The translations under genes and the position numbers were made by a program. A stretch of DNA of 64,000 nucleotides from Musa acuminata AAA Group (lineage: Eukaryota > Streptophyta > Magnoliopsida > Zingiberales > Musaceae). Every line of letters begins with the position of its first letter. Position 1 is the first letter of the stretch. The stretch lies in the NCBI RefSeq assembly GCF_036884655.1, contig NC_088355.1:41655001-41719000 (forward strand), written 5' to 3'. The notes below the pieces were generated by a model, which saw only the letters and a list, made by a program, of their open reading frames with translations, was not told the origin of the DNA and did no database searches. Below are positions 31,901 through 44,893 of the stretch, in pieces.

Positions 31901-33986
31901 CAGGTGAAAAACCATCCCATCCTTTTTCAAAACACTGATAATTTTTAGCATTTATATTTTTGTTTTTACTGTTAGTTTAAAGGGCAAATAAACTAGCCAG
32001 TCAAATCCAATTAGATTATGGCCTGACTGATCAATAGTTCATCCTAGTCATAGTTCTTTAGGACTATTATGGAATCCAAGTGTATGGCTTTATCGGATGG
32101 CCAATGTGAATCTATTGAATCTCCACTAGATGATCTGACAGACCTACTACAAAAATCTAAGTGAACCATCAAAGGGACAGCCAAGTCCACATCTTAATCT
32201 GAAATTGCTTATTGAGTGTTTAATCAATGTTATATTGCATCAGCTAGCTTGAAATTCTTCTCCAGGTTCATTAAAAAATCTTCTTTGAGTTTTCACAGTA
32301 CATGAACAGATGTCTTAAGGCCATGGACCCTTTTAGCTAAGAACTGCTGCAGCTGAACTCATTCTGTTGTTCATTGTGATATATTATGCATATTAGTTTT
32401 TAAATGATATTGAATGATAAAATTGTCTGCAACAGGTAATCCTGAATGTTTAGGAGCCGAGCTTTTGGAAACTTTGGTCAAGATGGCTCCCACAAAGGAG
32501 GAAGAACTAAGACTACGTGATTACACAGGTGACATATCAAAGCTAGGTTCAGCTGAGCGCTTTCTAAAAGCAGTTCTGGATATACCATTTGCCTTCAAAA
32601 GAGTGGATGCCATGCTATATAGAGCTAATTTTGAGACAGAAGTCAATTACCTAGTGAAATCTTTTGAGACCTTAGAGGTAAAAGTATTACTTTGACGTTT
32701 CATCATTCTTTGGACAAAAATAAAGGGCAAACATATCCCTAAATTAGTGCTTGCACAACCATATTCTCAAAAGTATGAGTTGTGGAATCTTAGGGTGAAA
32801 TTTTCTTAATTCATTGTAGTAGGATTTCTTCTTTTTCTTAATACACATGCATGCTTTTTTTATTAATTTAAGACCTGTTTTTTAACCTATAAAATTCTGA
32901 AGTTTATTGTGCCAATTGAATATTCAATATTCATTTTATGGGATATATTATGGTTAATAGCTTTCCTCATTCTTCCTAAATTATATTTTCAGCATTTCTG
33001 TGCTTTTGACCAACTGTGTTTGGCATACCCTAAAATAGTATTCACTTAAATTTCTCACGTAAGGAACCTTCAGAAAAAAAAAAAATGCAAGTTTGTAGAT
33101 TAAGAATAAACTTTATAGTGCTTTCATAAGCAATAAATAATACTTGTTAGAATCATTGTCCATATATTTCACAGCTCATAGTCCCTCATATATTCTGCAG
33201 GCAGCATGTGGAGATCTAAGAAATAGTAGACTATTCCTTAAACTCCTGGAAGCTGTATTGAGGACTGGAAACAGGATGAATGTGGGAACCAACCGAGGTC
33301 AAGCGCAAGCCTTCAAGCTAGATACTCTTCTAAAACTCGCAGATGTAAAAGGGACTGACGGGAAAACCACACTTCTGCATTTTGTTGTTCAAGAGATCAT
33401 TCGGTCGGAAGGATCAGTTAATAAATCAACATCGGAGAATCCTTCTAGCAATGCCAGAGAAGAACCATTTAAGAAACAAGGGTTGATAGTGGTGGCTGGG
33501 TTGAGCAGTGAGCTTGGTAACGTCAGAAAGGCAGCTGGAATGGACTCAGATGTTCTCAGCAGTTACGTCTCAAAGCTAGAAACGGGGCTTGAGAAGATGA
33601 AGTCAGTATTACAACTTGAGAAGTCATGCACACAAGGTATGAAATTTTTTGAGATGATGAAGATATTTCTTAATGAGGCCGAAAGGGAGATCAATCGTGT
33701 TAAGGCTGAGGAGAAGAGGGTGATGAACCTGGTAAAGGAAACTACAGAGTACTTCCACGGGGGTGCTGCAAAGGAGGAAGCTCACCCTCTTAGGATCTTC
33801 ATGGTGGTGCGGGACTTCCTCTCAGTGCTAGATAATGTTTGCAGGGAAGTTGGCAGATTGCATGAGAGGACAATAATGGGATCAACTAGATCCTTCCGTA
33901 TATCTGCGAGTGCTTCCCTTCCGGTCCTCCAAAGGTATGAACAGCGACGAGATGCCATTTCAGATGATGACAGTTCGTCATCATGA
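28918..33986 (+). CDS. Class I formin (FH1-like), four exons
   Basis: Exons are 28918-30245, 30342-30541, 32436-32677 and 33201-33986; they join to 2556 bases, 851 aa. Layout: signal peptide (about 1-17), short extracellular part with [10 protein letters not shown] and proline clusters, membrane segment (about 91-114) followed by RLRRARR, a cytosolic linker with DFLYFGTMG and [10 protein letters not shown] as in AtFH1, a very long proline run (about 296-325) and a second one, then the FH2 domain from LKPLHWDKV (about 414) to about 820. Class I formins nucleate and cap actin filaments and tie them to the plasma membrane and wall. I chose the ATG at 28918 because a hydrophobic signal peptide follows at once; the frame is open to an ATG at 28777, but that adds 47 polar residues. 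Confidence 0.93.
31403..31696 (-). other. 97-codon open frame inside formin intron 2
   Basis: This frame lies antisense within the 1.9-kb intron (30542-32435). It has mixed, protein-like composition with a basic segment ([13 protein letters not shown]) followed by a hydrophobic stretch ([16 protein letters not shown] and beyond). I do not recognise it. It could be a captured piece of another gene or chance. Confidence 0.2.
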
Positions 33987-35741
33987 AACCATCGAGAGAT
34001 TGGCAACTTATGTTTCTCAATCATACCAATCCGGTGATCGAGGAATGCAGTGATTTGGCAATTCAGAAGATGACCAAGGAAGGTGAAAAGAAGGAAATTT
34101 CCATGTGTTAAAAGTCGGCATGCTCACTTCTGTACAGAAAAAAATAAGCAATGCCTTGTAGGAAGGCATCATCAGACAGTATTTCACACAGATTGAAGTT
34201 AGTGAAAGCAGAGACTATCATCAGAGTACAAATTAGTGTCTGATCTACTTGTCGTCATGTGATAATATTATTCAAGTAGTTGTAGAAATTTGTATTTTCT
34301 TTCCTGTTACATGTATCATTTTCTCTTGGATAGTGAGTGTTCAAATTTTCATCCCAATCATTCCTACTGAAAGGCATAATAGCCTTATGCATTCGTAACT
34401 GCGACATCTCAGTTTTGTTCAACATTGGCTGTGGGAGGATTCAATTGTTTTATATTGTTAGATGAGTCTACATTTATTAATTTTGGCTTTAGGATTTTAG
34501 GTTAGGTGATGGTTTAGAGACTACTTATCATGTTAATTAGGTACTTATTTCACCATATCTACTCGTTGATATCATATGATATCGAAGTGGAATTATTATT
34601 AGTTGGTGAGAAGGAAATGAATATTCATAAATGATATAGTTATTGTTAATGTATGCCTCCCTCTTTCTGGAAGAGTTTTGGGTAACCTTCTAACACTCCT
34701 TCTGATATGATTTACAATTTTACAATGGAATAAAAAGTCATTTTTCTTTGAAGACGAAGAATTCTTATCATTCCTCGAGTTTTTCTTGACATTTGAGTAG
34801 CTCTCTTTGGCTTTCTCGGTAGTCTTTTCGTTTTGAGTTGTATTATTTCTTTCGATCATCATATTGTCCCACTAGCACTTGAGACGTCATACACATCATG
34901 CAAATCAATAGTATATTTCATGATCATCGAGGGATATTTCAAGTGTCAATGCTTATAGTCGAAACTTAGTCTTGCACCGATTGATTTTATCTTTGGCTCA
35001 AGCTATGTCATCATTTCCATCAATAAACTCTTGTAGGATGAGCTTTTTAAAGTGCCCGTATGTCACCTCTTCATGGCCAAAAGATCAGTGATTAGTCAAC
35101 TTGAGTTGTGTGATCGCAACTCGGTATTGACAAGACCATTATAGGAGGATATGTCAATTTGAGTTTCGACTCAGAATGGTTGAAACATTATTGTCATCAC
35201 ATTGTCACTTGTTTTTGTTAGAGAACAAAGGTCGAAACTCTAACTATTGTGGTTCTTTGTCTGACACTTAGTTGCTTTGATACTACATGATTTGTACGTA
35301 GGAGAGATTTGATGAGTCCAACAAACGTCGAAGTGGATTTATATCTTCGTAGAAGAATTACATCTTTTCTTAAAAAAAAAATAAATTTAAAAATAAAAAG
35401 TATATAACATAAGATCCTTATAAGCAAAGTTATTGATTAAAATGTTTAAACTGAAGTTGATAATAATATACTTATCAGATCTTCATAAGTCAATCTTAAT
35501 CTTACAATCCGAGATTAATCGGGAATGCTACAACAAAAAAATAAACAAATATAAGAAATAATCTCTTTTTGCTCTTAAACCAACTAGATTGGTCATTATT
35601 GACCAAATAAGAATACACAAGACAAAGACATGATCCAATGAATGAATTAGATTTGATGTTAGATCGAATCATCCAAGTCCATTTGCTTAAGTATACAAAG
35701 ATCTTTGATGTAGGTTCTCAAAGTCTTGGCTCCATTGATCA
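33987..35741. other. Formin 3' flank and AT-rich spacer
   Basis: The formin 3' UTR probably ends by about 34380. The rest is AT-rich. Positions about 35390-35530 share a dispersed segment (ATTGATTAAAATG...TTGATAATAATAT) with 60510-60620, likely an old transposable element. No gene is seen. Confidence 0.5.
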
Positions 35742-36208
35742 GTGTTTGAACTCAATACCAGATTCATTTGTGGCAGACTAAAGAAGGATGATGATTGGAT
35801 CCGAATCATCCTCCACAGTATAAAGTCCGAAGCGTTTCGATTGGATGAGGAAGGAGGTCGTCGACCGGTGCTTGTGGCGAGCCATTCGCACCGAGTCACG
35901 GAAGGCGCAGCTCCGCACTCCGAGTCGAGCAACTCAGCAGGAGATGCACTCATGACGATGCACGCAGCGTGTGGTTCTGCGGAGAGGCGGCACGTCCAAT
36001 ACCTCTTATGATGCCCAATGTGGTCTCCCAGTCTTGGAATGCAATGACAGCGGCCATGGCGCAGCACGGGCACACTGCCATAGAAACAACGGATCGCTTT
36101 GACCAGATGACAAGGCATCATGGCATTGCTGCAGATAGGTTCTCTTTTCTTACAGCCGTGTCAGCCTGCACTCATGTAGGTTCAGCAACGAAGCTTTCCA
36201 ATACCTGA
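35742..36208 (+). pseudogene. Decayed PPR protein fragment
   Basis: Two overlapping frames carry pieces typical of plant PLS-type pentatricopeptide repeat proteins. These are GDALMTMHAACGSAERR in one frame (35742-36011) and SWNAMTAAMAQHGH, then DRFSFLTAVSACTHVG, in another (35969-36208). In an intact protein these segments follow each other in one frame, so a frameshift lies near 35980. The ends are missing and no flanking PPR units are seen. Live PPR proteins of this type bind organellar RNA. This remnant is too short to function. Confidence 0.75.
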
Positions 36209-38230
36209 ATCTGCAATCTCTCGGAATTGTTCAGGCCGCAGAGAGACTCAAGACTGGAATTCCATCGATTTGGATTTTGAGCTTGTTCACGAGGAAAGAA
36301 CAGTTTCATTGGACAGTAGCTTCGCTCGACTAATTTCAAGCATCGAGAGTCAATCACATCTCTTTAACTAAAGGCTTCGACTTTCTTGTGATCGCAATCT
36401 CCCATTGTCACTCAATCTTCCTCCTGTGGTCGTCTTAAAGATCTCAGAGCTTGCTTGAGTGCGTATACTGCCGTAAGAAGCATACATTTGCAGCCATTTC
36501 CATGGCATTTTCTCCTCTTTGAGCAAACTCACCTTGGAAGTAGCCATCTCTGCACAGGGTATATAGACGACTGTTCTTCTCCAAGAGATAAAAGAACCAA
36601 TTCCTCTCTCTCCCATAAGTGCACTGCTCTTTTGTTTGTTTTTTTGGACACCCAAGCCTTAGCAAGCATCTAGATTTGTGGGCATCAGGCATCCACTTTG
36701 CCTCTTCTCCGGCACCTACAACACACAAACCTAAAGTCAGCAGCTGTAGATCGGCCAAACCAATACATTAGACGGCACAAAACACTAAATCTAGTGCTCT
36801 GAAAAAAGAGGAAGGAGGACAAAAAAGTTGTCCCCCCCTCTTAGTTTATTTAAGATAGTGGAGTTTCATAGGACCAAAATCTTTTCTTTTTCTTCACAGA
36901 CCAACAGATTTTAGAGGGCCTCAAAGACACATCTTATAAGGCTGGTCTATCGGCATGGCGTCCACAAAAACCATGTGCAGTATCTTGGACTTTTGGAGAG
37001 ACCTTTTGAAGTCTGTTTCTGATTGGATAATATTCCATTGTTCCTGCTAAGATTAATCCCACTTGAGAAGATGGGCAAGTAAGTAATAGATGCCAAGCAA
37101 CACAAGAGGTAGGATTAAACTAGATTTAAGGCACATATATTGGGAAGAAGTTGTGATTCACATTACGAGGACATCAGATCTACAAGTCCTTTCTGTGCCC
37201 AATCCATGAGATGATGGAAAGATGGACATGGCTAACGATAGATGACCTCAGTACTGTCTTCTAAGTAAAAAAGCTTCAGCATCGCCACTCTGCCCAAGAT
37301 TTACTCATGCACATCCATAGATACTATCAGTGTTCGAGGATATGGTAAGCACTTCGATATTATCAGTCTAGGCGATTAGCCAAAGAGTAGAGAGCTTTCC
37401 TAGACGCTCTTTCACATATTTCTCAACCAGGGAAAGGTTGTCAGCGAGGAAGCACGCATGCATGGCACCGACTGCGCTTCTGGACATGGAACAGATGCCT
37501 TGTCGTCCTTGACGCATCATCTTTAACAAAGGTTAGGTATAAGATTTACCATGTTTTGGGTTGAGAGAAGCGGAAAGCGTGACAACACCTACGTTAGGTG
37601 CTAATAGAATACATGCCATTAATTGTTCATGCATGATCGTAGGCTTTGGGAACCATGGCACGCCAAATAAGGTCTTGGAACTGCAGCAAGAATACTTGGT
37701 GTGTGGATCAGGGAGATGACCGATGAGATGTGACGCACCTAAGAGTAGTGTTAATTGGCAGAGCAAGAAAAAGAAGAGGTGGTCCGAGCTCAGCGCACAA
37801 CGGCTTTTGAGGAAATATTTACATGCACAAAGGGTAGGAACGTCAGATGAGTATAGCTTTTACGACGCATGCAGAGAAGGGAGCTGAGAGAGAGAGAGGG
37901 AGGTGGGAAGCTGAAGCTTTAAAGATGCAGTCAATGCGCAATAAAAAGCAGCGAAGAAAGAGACAAGTAGTGCTTTTGATGATGAACTCGCCTCGGTTCT
38001 GATGATATAGCTGGTGAAAGGTGGGGGAGGGGAGGACTCAGGGACATTTGTTTGGGCTGTCCTGTTCATTGATATCTTCTTCCCCTGTTGCCGTGTCTCT
38101 GTGTTCTCTAGAGGGTGGTGTGTGGGTGACGGAAAAGACTGACAGGGGAGCAGAAGGTGTGGGCATGGGAGGGAGCATGGTGGGCCTCCTCCTGCCGCTG
38201 TGTTAGAGCCATCCATCACTCAGGTAGATT
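36209..38230. other. Intergenic region
   Basis: Short open frames on both strands (for example 36368-36758, minus) have no recognised domain. The 100 bases after the PPR remnant may extend it (LQSLGIVQAAERL in frame). No gene is supported. Confidence 0.4.
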
Positions 38231-39357
38231 CCTCCTCTGCACCACTCACCTTCCTCCCACACCGCTCACAGTCTCTAAATGTTGCTGCTACTTATGTTCT
38301 TGGGTTTAATCCCTGGTATGGTTGGCTCTGTTGTCTGCACTTTGTGGTGGGTTTTTGTTAGTTCTTCTACTTGTTCTCTTTTCTACTCTGTCTACTTTAC
38401 TTTCTCTGTATTTTGATCAAAGATTTGTGCTTCTTTTGCAAGTTTTCCTCAACAGGCTTTCTCTTTCTTTTGCTTTTGGCTTGTTTCAAGTGATAACTCT
38501 CCAAGGACATAAACTACATCCTATCTGTCTCTCTCTCTCTCTCTCTCTCTCCTCATTCCAGCATTGTCTTCTTCTTCATCTTCTTCTCACTGCAACAGCT
38601 GGCTCTGCATGGTAGTTCAATTTCCTTTTAGCCTTCAGTATCAAGCTCAAACTTTAATACCTTCAAGTGCATGCAACCTTGGCTCTCGATCCATATGCTT
38701 CTTCGTGTGGTTTTTCGCCAACTTGATAAGATTCCTTTACCGGAGCAGTTGCTATCTCTTCCGTATTATTAAACAAGGAAAAAGATGCTTACTGTCTGTG
38801 GCATCACTGCTTCACTTCCCCTCACATAGAGGTGGTATCTTTGGTTGTGGCAGGTGATCTGATCCTAAAGGCCAGTGGAGTTGGATTCGAGGAATGTGGT
38901 GGTGGTAGTCGCCGGATCTTAACGACCCTGCAAGCAAAGCACAGGACAACCAGCATCTGGCAAAGAGGAGTAAGGGTGGCGGTGTCTCTCTCCTCCTTAG
39001 TTGTTTACTAGCCTACTGAGCTACTTGCTGTCTCCTCTGCCATGGAGCTGGGAAACAGCAGAGCTTCTCCATTAGACCGCATCTTGTGGTGAGTTGCTCA
39101 TCCCAAGCGGGAGGGGAAGACAAATAGCTGTATAAATTTGTTCTTCCTCTCGTCCTCTGTTCTGAAACACTCTAAAATAAGTGTTGCTGTTTGCAGACTT
39201 GCAAAAGCTGGAGTATTCTTCTGTCTTCTGCCTCCTAGGGAAGTCCATGCTTTATGTTCCAAGGTTGCCTTTAGTTTTTGAGAGGGTGGCAGAATTGATG
39301 TAACATTCTCCGGTTAAGCAGAAGTGAAGAAGAGAAGGTGCATCGATTAGTTCCACG
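38231..39357 (+). other. Probable 5' leader region of the NPY gene
   Basis: A (CT)n tract at 38528-38552 and pyrimidine-rich stretches resemble plant 5' UTRs. The NPY ATG lies at 39358 and nothing else is encoded on this strand nearby. Candidate splice sites exist but the leader exons cannot be fixed from sequence alone. Confidence 0.4.
39042..39092 (+). other. Possible upstream open frame of the NPY gene
   Basis: A 16-residue frame, MELGNSRASPLDRILW followed by TGA, lies 266 bp before the NPY ATG. It would matter only if this part is retained in the mature leader. Confidence 0.3.
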
Positions 39358-40106
39358 ATGAAGTTTATGAAGCTTGGATCCAAACCTGATTCTTTTCAGA
39401 GTGATGGGAAAGACATCAGGTTCTTGGAATTTCTTATCATTACTGCTGTTGTTATAGAATTTGATGTGTCCTATGCTCTGGTGTTGACATTTGCTGCATT
39501 ATGCTTGTTTTGACACAGTCTTTATCCTGCTTTTTCCATCCTTTCCCTTGATCCAGTAGGATTGTTCCTCCATTAGCATTTCTTGACCCAAATCCAAATC
39601 ATCCTTTGTTATCCAAAATAGGATTAGAATATATACTACCTATTTGTGCTTTCCCCTAATTGTGTGTTGTTTGATTTGAAATAGCTACCAGGGGTTCGAT
39701 AAAATGCTTATTGTGCCCTTGAGTACACAACAACATGCACTAAGAAATATTATTTCTGCACCATTTTCTCTTGCGATTGATATCAAACTAAGAGCATAAT
39801 CAATTAACATCACTACTGTTATAAGCACTAAACAAAAAGAATGCTTCGTATACAGAAGTTAGGTCCACCAGATATAAATTTACAGACTACATATATCTTT
39901 GCCAATAAATTTGGGTCTTATTCAAGTGACCGTAGATTGTTCAATCCATTGCTTAGACCCCTTTTCATTTATATTTAGCAGCTATAATGATACTTCCTAT
40001 CAAAGTATGTAATTTTAAATAATATCGTCCGGTACGCAGTACATACCGGTCCGTTGCCCCATGTGGGATAAGGAAAAGGTGATGTTGTGTCGCATCATCG
40101 ACATCG

Positions 40107-40145
<39 letters not shown>

Positions 40146-42861
40146 GAGCAGTATACCACTCGGTATATAGTATCGTACCGTACTGAGCGAATGTCGAAAC
40201 TCTATTACGGTACGAAATTATGAACCTTGCTTCCTATTGCACTAAAAAAAAATGTGATTATGCATGTGCCTTTGATTCTCTAATTCAGAATATATGTGCA
40301 GGTTCGTGGCCACTGACTTAGCAGCTGACATCATTATTCGTGTAGGAAATGTCAAATTCCATTTGCACAAGGTAATAACTCTTTTCCAAAGTCATAATAG
40401 ATGCAGGACATTATCATGTATTTGGCACTTGAGATTTTCTCTTTAATATTTGCTCAACCATGATTAGGTACTAAACCCTTCATTGACCTTTTGGGTCCTC
40501 CAAGTGTGCAACTACCAGTATTGTCATGGACCATATGTATTTCTAACTCAAGTGATGCCTTAATTTGATGTTAAAGCTGTTATTTGGTATTAATACTTGA
40601 GAAGTTTTTAAGTTTTCACAATGTTTACTCAATTCTTGGATCGACAATTTGGTCGTTACTGATAAATATGGGTGCTAGGGATTTATTAAAGCTGAATAGC
40701 CTATCACTCACCTCAATCATCAGTTCATGTAAAAGAACAAATAAAGGCTCGTGTCAATTGTATCCTTACTGTAATTTTGCTTCTCTATCAGTATGGGACG
40801 CCATTGATGTAATTAGTTTTACAATGCTGGAAGGACAAAACCAGAATTTCACATAGAATATATAACCACTAATTATCCTTCAGCAACTTGCTCTTTCTCA
40901 TTATTCCGCTAGTTTAGTTTCATTTCTTTGCCTTTTCCAAATTTTACTAACCTTTCCTTTGCCAATTGAAAATGCAGTTTCCCCTGCTGTCCAAGAGTTT
41001 TCGCTTGCAGAGGCTGATAATGACTACCAACAACGAAAAAACTGATGACATATGCATTTCGGATATCCCTGGCGGTGCAGCTGCTTTTGAAATTTGTGCA
41101 AAATTTTGTTACGGCATGACTGTGACCCTCAATGCTCACAATGTGACTGCCGCACGATGTGCAGCTGAGTACCTACAAATGCACGAAACAGTCGATAAAG
41201 GGAACCTGATCTATAAAATCGAAGTCTTCCTCAGAACTAGTATATTGCGTAGCTGGAAAGATTCAATCATAGTTCTCCAGACTACAAGGTCTCTTTTACC
41301 ATGGTCTGAGGATCTGAAGTTGATTGACCATTGCAAAGAGTCTATAGCTTCCAAGGCCTCAACCGATGCTTCTAAAGTGGAATGGTCATACACGGACAAC
41401 AGGAAGAAGCTTCCTTCTGAAAATTGTTTGGAAACACATTGGAAAGGCATCAGGAAAGAGAATTCAGTGCCCAAGGACTGGTGGGTCGAGGACTTATGTG
41501 AACTTGAAATTGGCTTTTTTAAGAAGATCATAATGGCCATCAAAGCCAAGGGGAGAGTCTCTTCTGAAGTGATTGGGGAAGCACTGAAAGCCTATACTTA
41601 TAGGAGGCTCTCAAGTTTGGGCAAAGAAAAGGGAGGTGATCCCAATAAAAACCGGTCATTGCTGGAGACTATCATTTTGTTGTTGCCCTCAGAAAAAGGT
41701 TCTGTGTCCTGCTGTTTTCTTCTGAAGTTACTAAGAGCTGGTAGTTTACTGGATTGTGGTGAATGTAGCAAAAGGGAACTCGTGAAGCGAATAGGCCGCC
41801 AGTTAGAAGATGCATCAGTGCCCGGTCTCTTGATTCCTTGCACCTCAGGAGAAAACACGATATATGATGTCGACATGGTTCTCAACATAGTGGAAGAATT
41901 CATAATGCAGGATAATAGTGATGTTCAACTCAGCACAAATGAGGAGCTTCATGAGTTAAATGCCCCAGCTTTGGCCTCAGGGATTTCAAAGATCACAGTA
42001 GCCAAGCTAGTCGACGATTATCTAATTGAGATTGCTAAAGACCCTAATTTACCTCTTTCCAAATTTATCGATCTTGCTGAGATTCTACCAAGTGATTCAA
42101 GACCTGTACATGATGGGCTTTATCATGCCATTGACACTTATCTCAAGGTACGATGCATGATCCTTTCCTATTTTGTTACTTTGACTCGAACACTGATCTA
42201 GCTAGCAAATTTGTCTGCTTGTTTGAAACTGTAATGCTGTTCAAAGAAGTGAATTCTGTAATGGCTGTTCGATGCATGACGTTGTTGTTCTCATTTATGT
42301 AATGAGCAGGAACATCCAGGCCTTGGCAAGAGTGAGAAGAAGAAGCTATGTGGCCTGATGAACTGCAAGAAGCTCTCAGGGGACGTTTGCGCACATGCCA
42401 TGCAGAACGAGCGGCTCCCATTGCGGTTGGTGGTGCAGATCCTGTACTTCGAGCAGGTGAGGGCATCTGCCGCTACCACCAGCCGAGCTGAGAGTGGCAA
42501 CTCATATGGCAGCTCAAGGTCAGCCATCACGACCAACACTGAAGACGAATGTGATGGCATGCCGAATGCAGAAGACGGTAAAGCTCGGAAATTTACAAAG
42601 CTTAGTGAAGGAGGAAAGGGATGCGAATGGAGCAGCGGAGGCAACAATGAAAACAGAAGCAATGGTCAAGGGAAGAGTGGCGGCAGTCAGGTGAAGGGCG
42701 TGGTGATGCCAAAGAAGATGCTTGGGAAGTTCTTATTATCAAGCAAAGGGCAGGCTGGGGGGAGCAGCAGCTCCTCTGACACTTCTGGAAGTCCAAACTC
42801 AGCCAAACAAGGGGAGCCTAAGTTGACTCCTTCCAGAAATATAAGGTACACAGTTTTATAG
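39358..42861 (+). CDS. NPH3/BTB family protein, NPY type, four exons
   Basis: Exons are 39358-39419, 40302-40371, 40978-42147 and 42310-42861; they join to 1854 bases, 617 aa. The start [20 protein letters not shown] is the typical NPY N-terminus. A BTB domain follows (about 22-130, with VKFHLHKFPLLSKS), then the NPH3 domain (about 212-475) with [31 protein letters not shown] and the conserved [13 protein letters not shown]. The C-terminus is Ser/Lys-rich, with [14 protein letters not shown]. Known NPY proteins act with AGC kinases and PIN carriers in auxin-driven organ formation and gravitropism, and NPH3 relatives serve as CUL3 adaptors. The last residues (SRNIRYTVL) differ from the usual SRNRRHS-type end, so a short further exon spliced at the GT of 42846 is possible but was not found. 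Confidence 0.93.
40015..40235. repeat. Dispersed 'CGGTAC' repeat in NPY intron 1
   Basis: A segment rich in CGGTAC, ACCGAGC and GGTATA phrases contains a (TA)n tract (about 40111-40142) and nearly mirrored ends. A related segment lies at about 53875-54130. It looks like a short non-autonomous transposable element; no target duplication was confirmed. Confidence 0.6.
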
Positions 42862-44161
42862 ATTGGATTCACTACTGGCAACAAGCATGACTGTTAGCTT
42901 AATGGTTTACTTAGTTCAATCAACACCCAGTTTTGCATCAACAAACAGTGTAGAAGCTGGTTTTGATAAAGCCTGATATAAGAAATAGAAGTCTGGGTCT
43001 TTAGTAGGCAAAAAACAAAAAATCATATAGGTGTTTGTGAGTTGATCCCTAGTTTAGGCCCAATCTTGAACCCATTAAACCTAACAAAATCCTTAATCAT
43101 TTATTTACCTCGAAACTTCTTTCCAATTATTCCTAAACTTAGGAATAATTTTCATTTTATGCAAACATATTCAATTTATGGTTATTATCCTTATATTAGT
43201 AAAAACTGATAGATAGCTTTGGCTATGGCCTCACCTGAATCATCCTCCATCCAAACCCATCTATCTGTATCGACTTCAAATCAGATTATAAATATTAAAA
43301 TCCACCTTAGATACATTGGACGGATCCAAATATCTAAAACCTAACCCGATACCATCCATAATTAATAGCGCCTATCCACAAAGCCGTGCTTCCAAAATTA
43401 AGCTACCTTGGAGTATATAATTGGTGCCACAACTATTACTAAACGTCGAAAGAAACGTTCTTTGTGCATACTGCTGTAGGAGCATATCCTTCCATTTCAA
43501 AGAGAGTTCATTCACGAATGACATGATTGTGCGATTGGAGTGAGTAGGGAATCTTATACGATTTTGACTACCATCGTGGATCTATACTTGATAGAAATGC
43601 TCATGTATCTAAGTTTATTGGGTTCGGATCCTAAATGGGTTCAATCCGACGACAGTCCGACATCCACACCCTAAGAATCCGGGCACAATTGGTTGGTCTG
43701 ACGGACAACCGCCTATAAAGCTATGTAGAGAACAAAATAATAATAACAAAAGCCAAGCCAGCGAAGCGATGCGCATCAGTAAAAGCGCCCCTCCGCAGGC
43801 GAATCAGCCGCGGAAACACGGAGCCGCCCGCTCAACCCCAAGACTATGGAGCACCTTCCTCGCCAGTCCCAGGCGGTAACCAGATCACCCCCTTTCCTCG
43901 AGGACCTTAAACTCTAAGGTCGAGTTACGTAACCCCTGGTCACCCTTATATATTCACCCACCATTTCCACACACCCCCCTTCGCCCCCTTCACACCTCTT
44001 CTCTCTTGCCGCTCACGTCTCCAACGGCACCCAAAAAAATAAAGGGGAAAACCGTAAGAAATTGCAGAGAAAAGGAAAGGGAAAAAAGGGGAAAATAGCT
44101 AACCTTCGAGTAGAAGAGGAGCGCCGTGATAGATCGGGCGGTGGATGAGAGATCGGCAGAG
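42862..44161. other. Intergenic region between the NPY and LBD genes
   Basis: The first part is the NPY 3' flank. Positions about 43000-43700 are AT-rich with no gene. From 43740 GC content rises into the LBD promoter. A TATATA at 43947-43952 lies 215 bp before the LBD ATG. Confidence 0.5.
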
Positions 44162-44893
44162 ATGAGCTGCAACGGATGCAGAGTTTTACGCAAGGGCTGC
44201 AGCGACTCCTGCTTTCTGCGGCCTTGCCTCCAGTGGATCGACTTCCCCGAGGCTCAGGCCCACGCCACCGTCTTCGTCGCCAAGTTCTTCGGTCGCGCCG
44301 GCCTCATGTCCTTCATCTCCGGCGTTCCCCCCTCTCAGCGCCCCGGTTCGCGCCTCCGAACCCCTGGTTTGATTTGATTTCGGTCCCCGAGTTTATAGGT
44401 GTTTGTCTTCTGACGCGCCCGATCTCATTTGGTTGCAGCTTTGTTCAAGTCTTTGCTGTTCGAGGCGTGCGGGCGAACTATCAACCCGGTGAACGGCGCC
44501 GTGGGCTTGATGTGGACCGGCAATTGGCATCTCTGCCAGGCGGCGGTAGAGACGGTTCTCCGCGGCGGCACGCTCAGCACACTTCGTGGTCTCGCCGCCG
44601 AGGACCACAGCGACGACGCGCCGCCGGAGTCCGACGGCCTCTGCTCCCCGCCGTTGATGGGGTTCTCCTCCTCCGCGGCCGAGCGGTGGAAGGTGCCTGC
44701 CCCATACGACGCGGCGGCAGCGTTGTCATGCGATCTAGACCTGTGTCTGACCCCTTCCCCCGGCGACGGGAGTGAGGAGAAGCGAAGCTGGCGCCCGGCG
44801 ACGCCGTCGATCAACTCAGAAGGATCGGTGACGACGAGCGGCGGAGGCGACGGTTCCACCGCCGAGCCAAGGCTTCTCAACCTCTTCGTTTGA
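44162..44893 (+). CDS. Class II LOB domain transcription factor (LBD37/38/39 type)
   Basis: Exons 44162-44345 and 44439-44893 join to 639 bases, 212 aa. The protein opens with the zinc-binding CX2CX6CX3C block (Cys3, Cys6, Cys13, Cys17). The LOB core continues through [31 protein letters not shown] and [17 protein letters not shown] to [12 protein letters not shown] at about residue 110. It lacks the regular leucine zipper of class I LOB proteins. The tail ends with LDLCLTP, the acidic Leu-rich motif seen in LBD37-39. In Arabidopsis that group represses anthocyanin and nitrate-response genes; the same role here is inference. The single intron sits inside the LOB domain, as is usual for the class. 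Confidence 0.95.
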
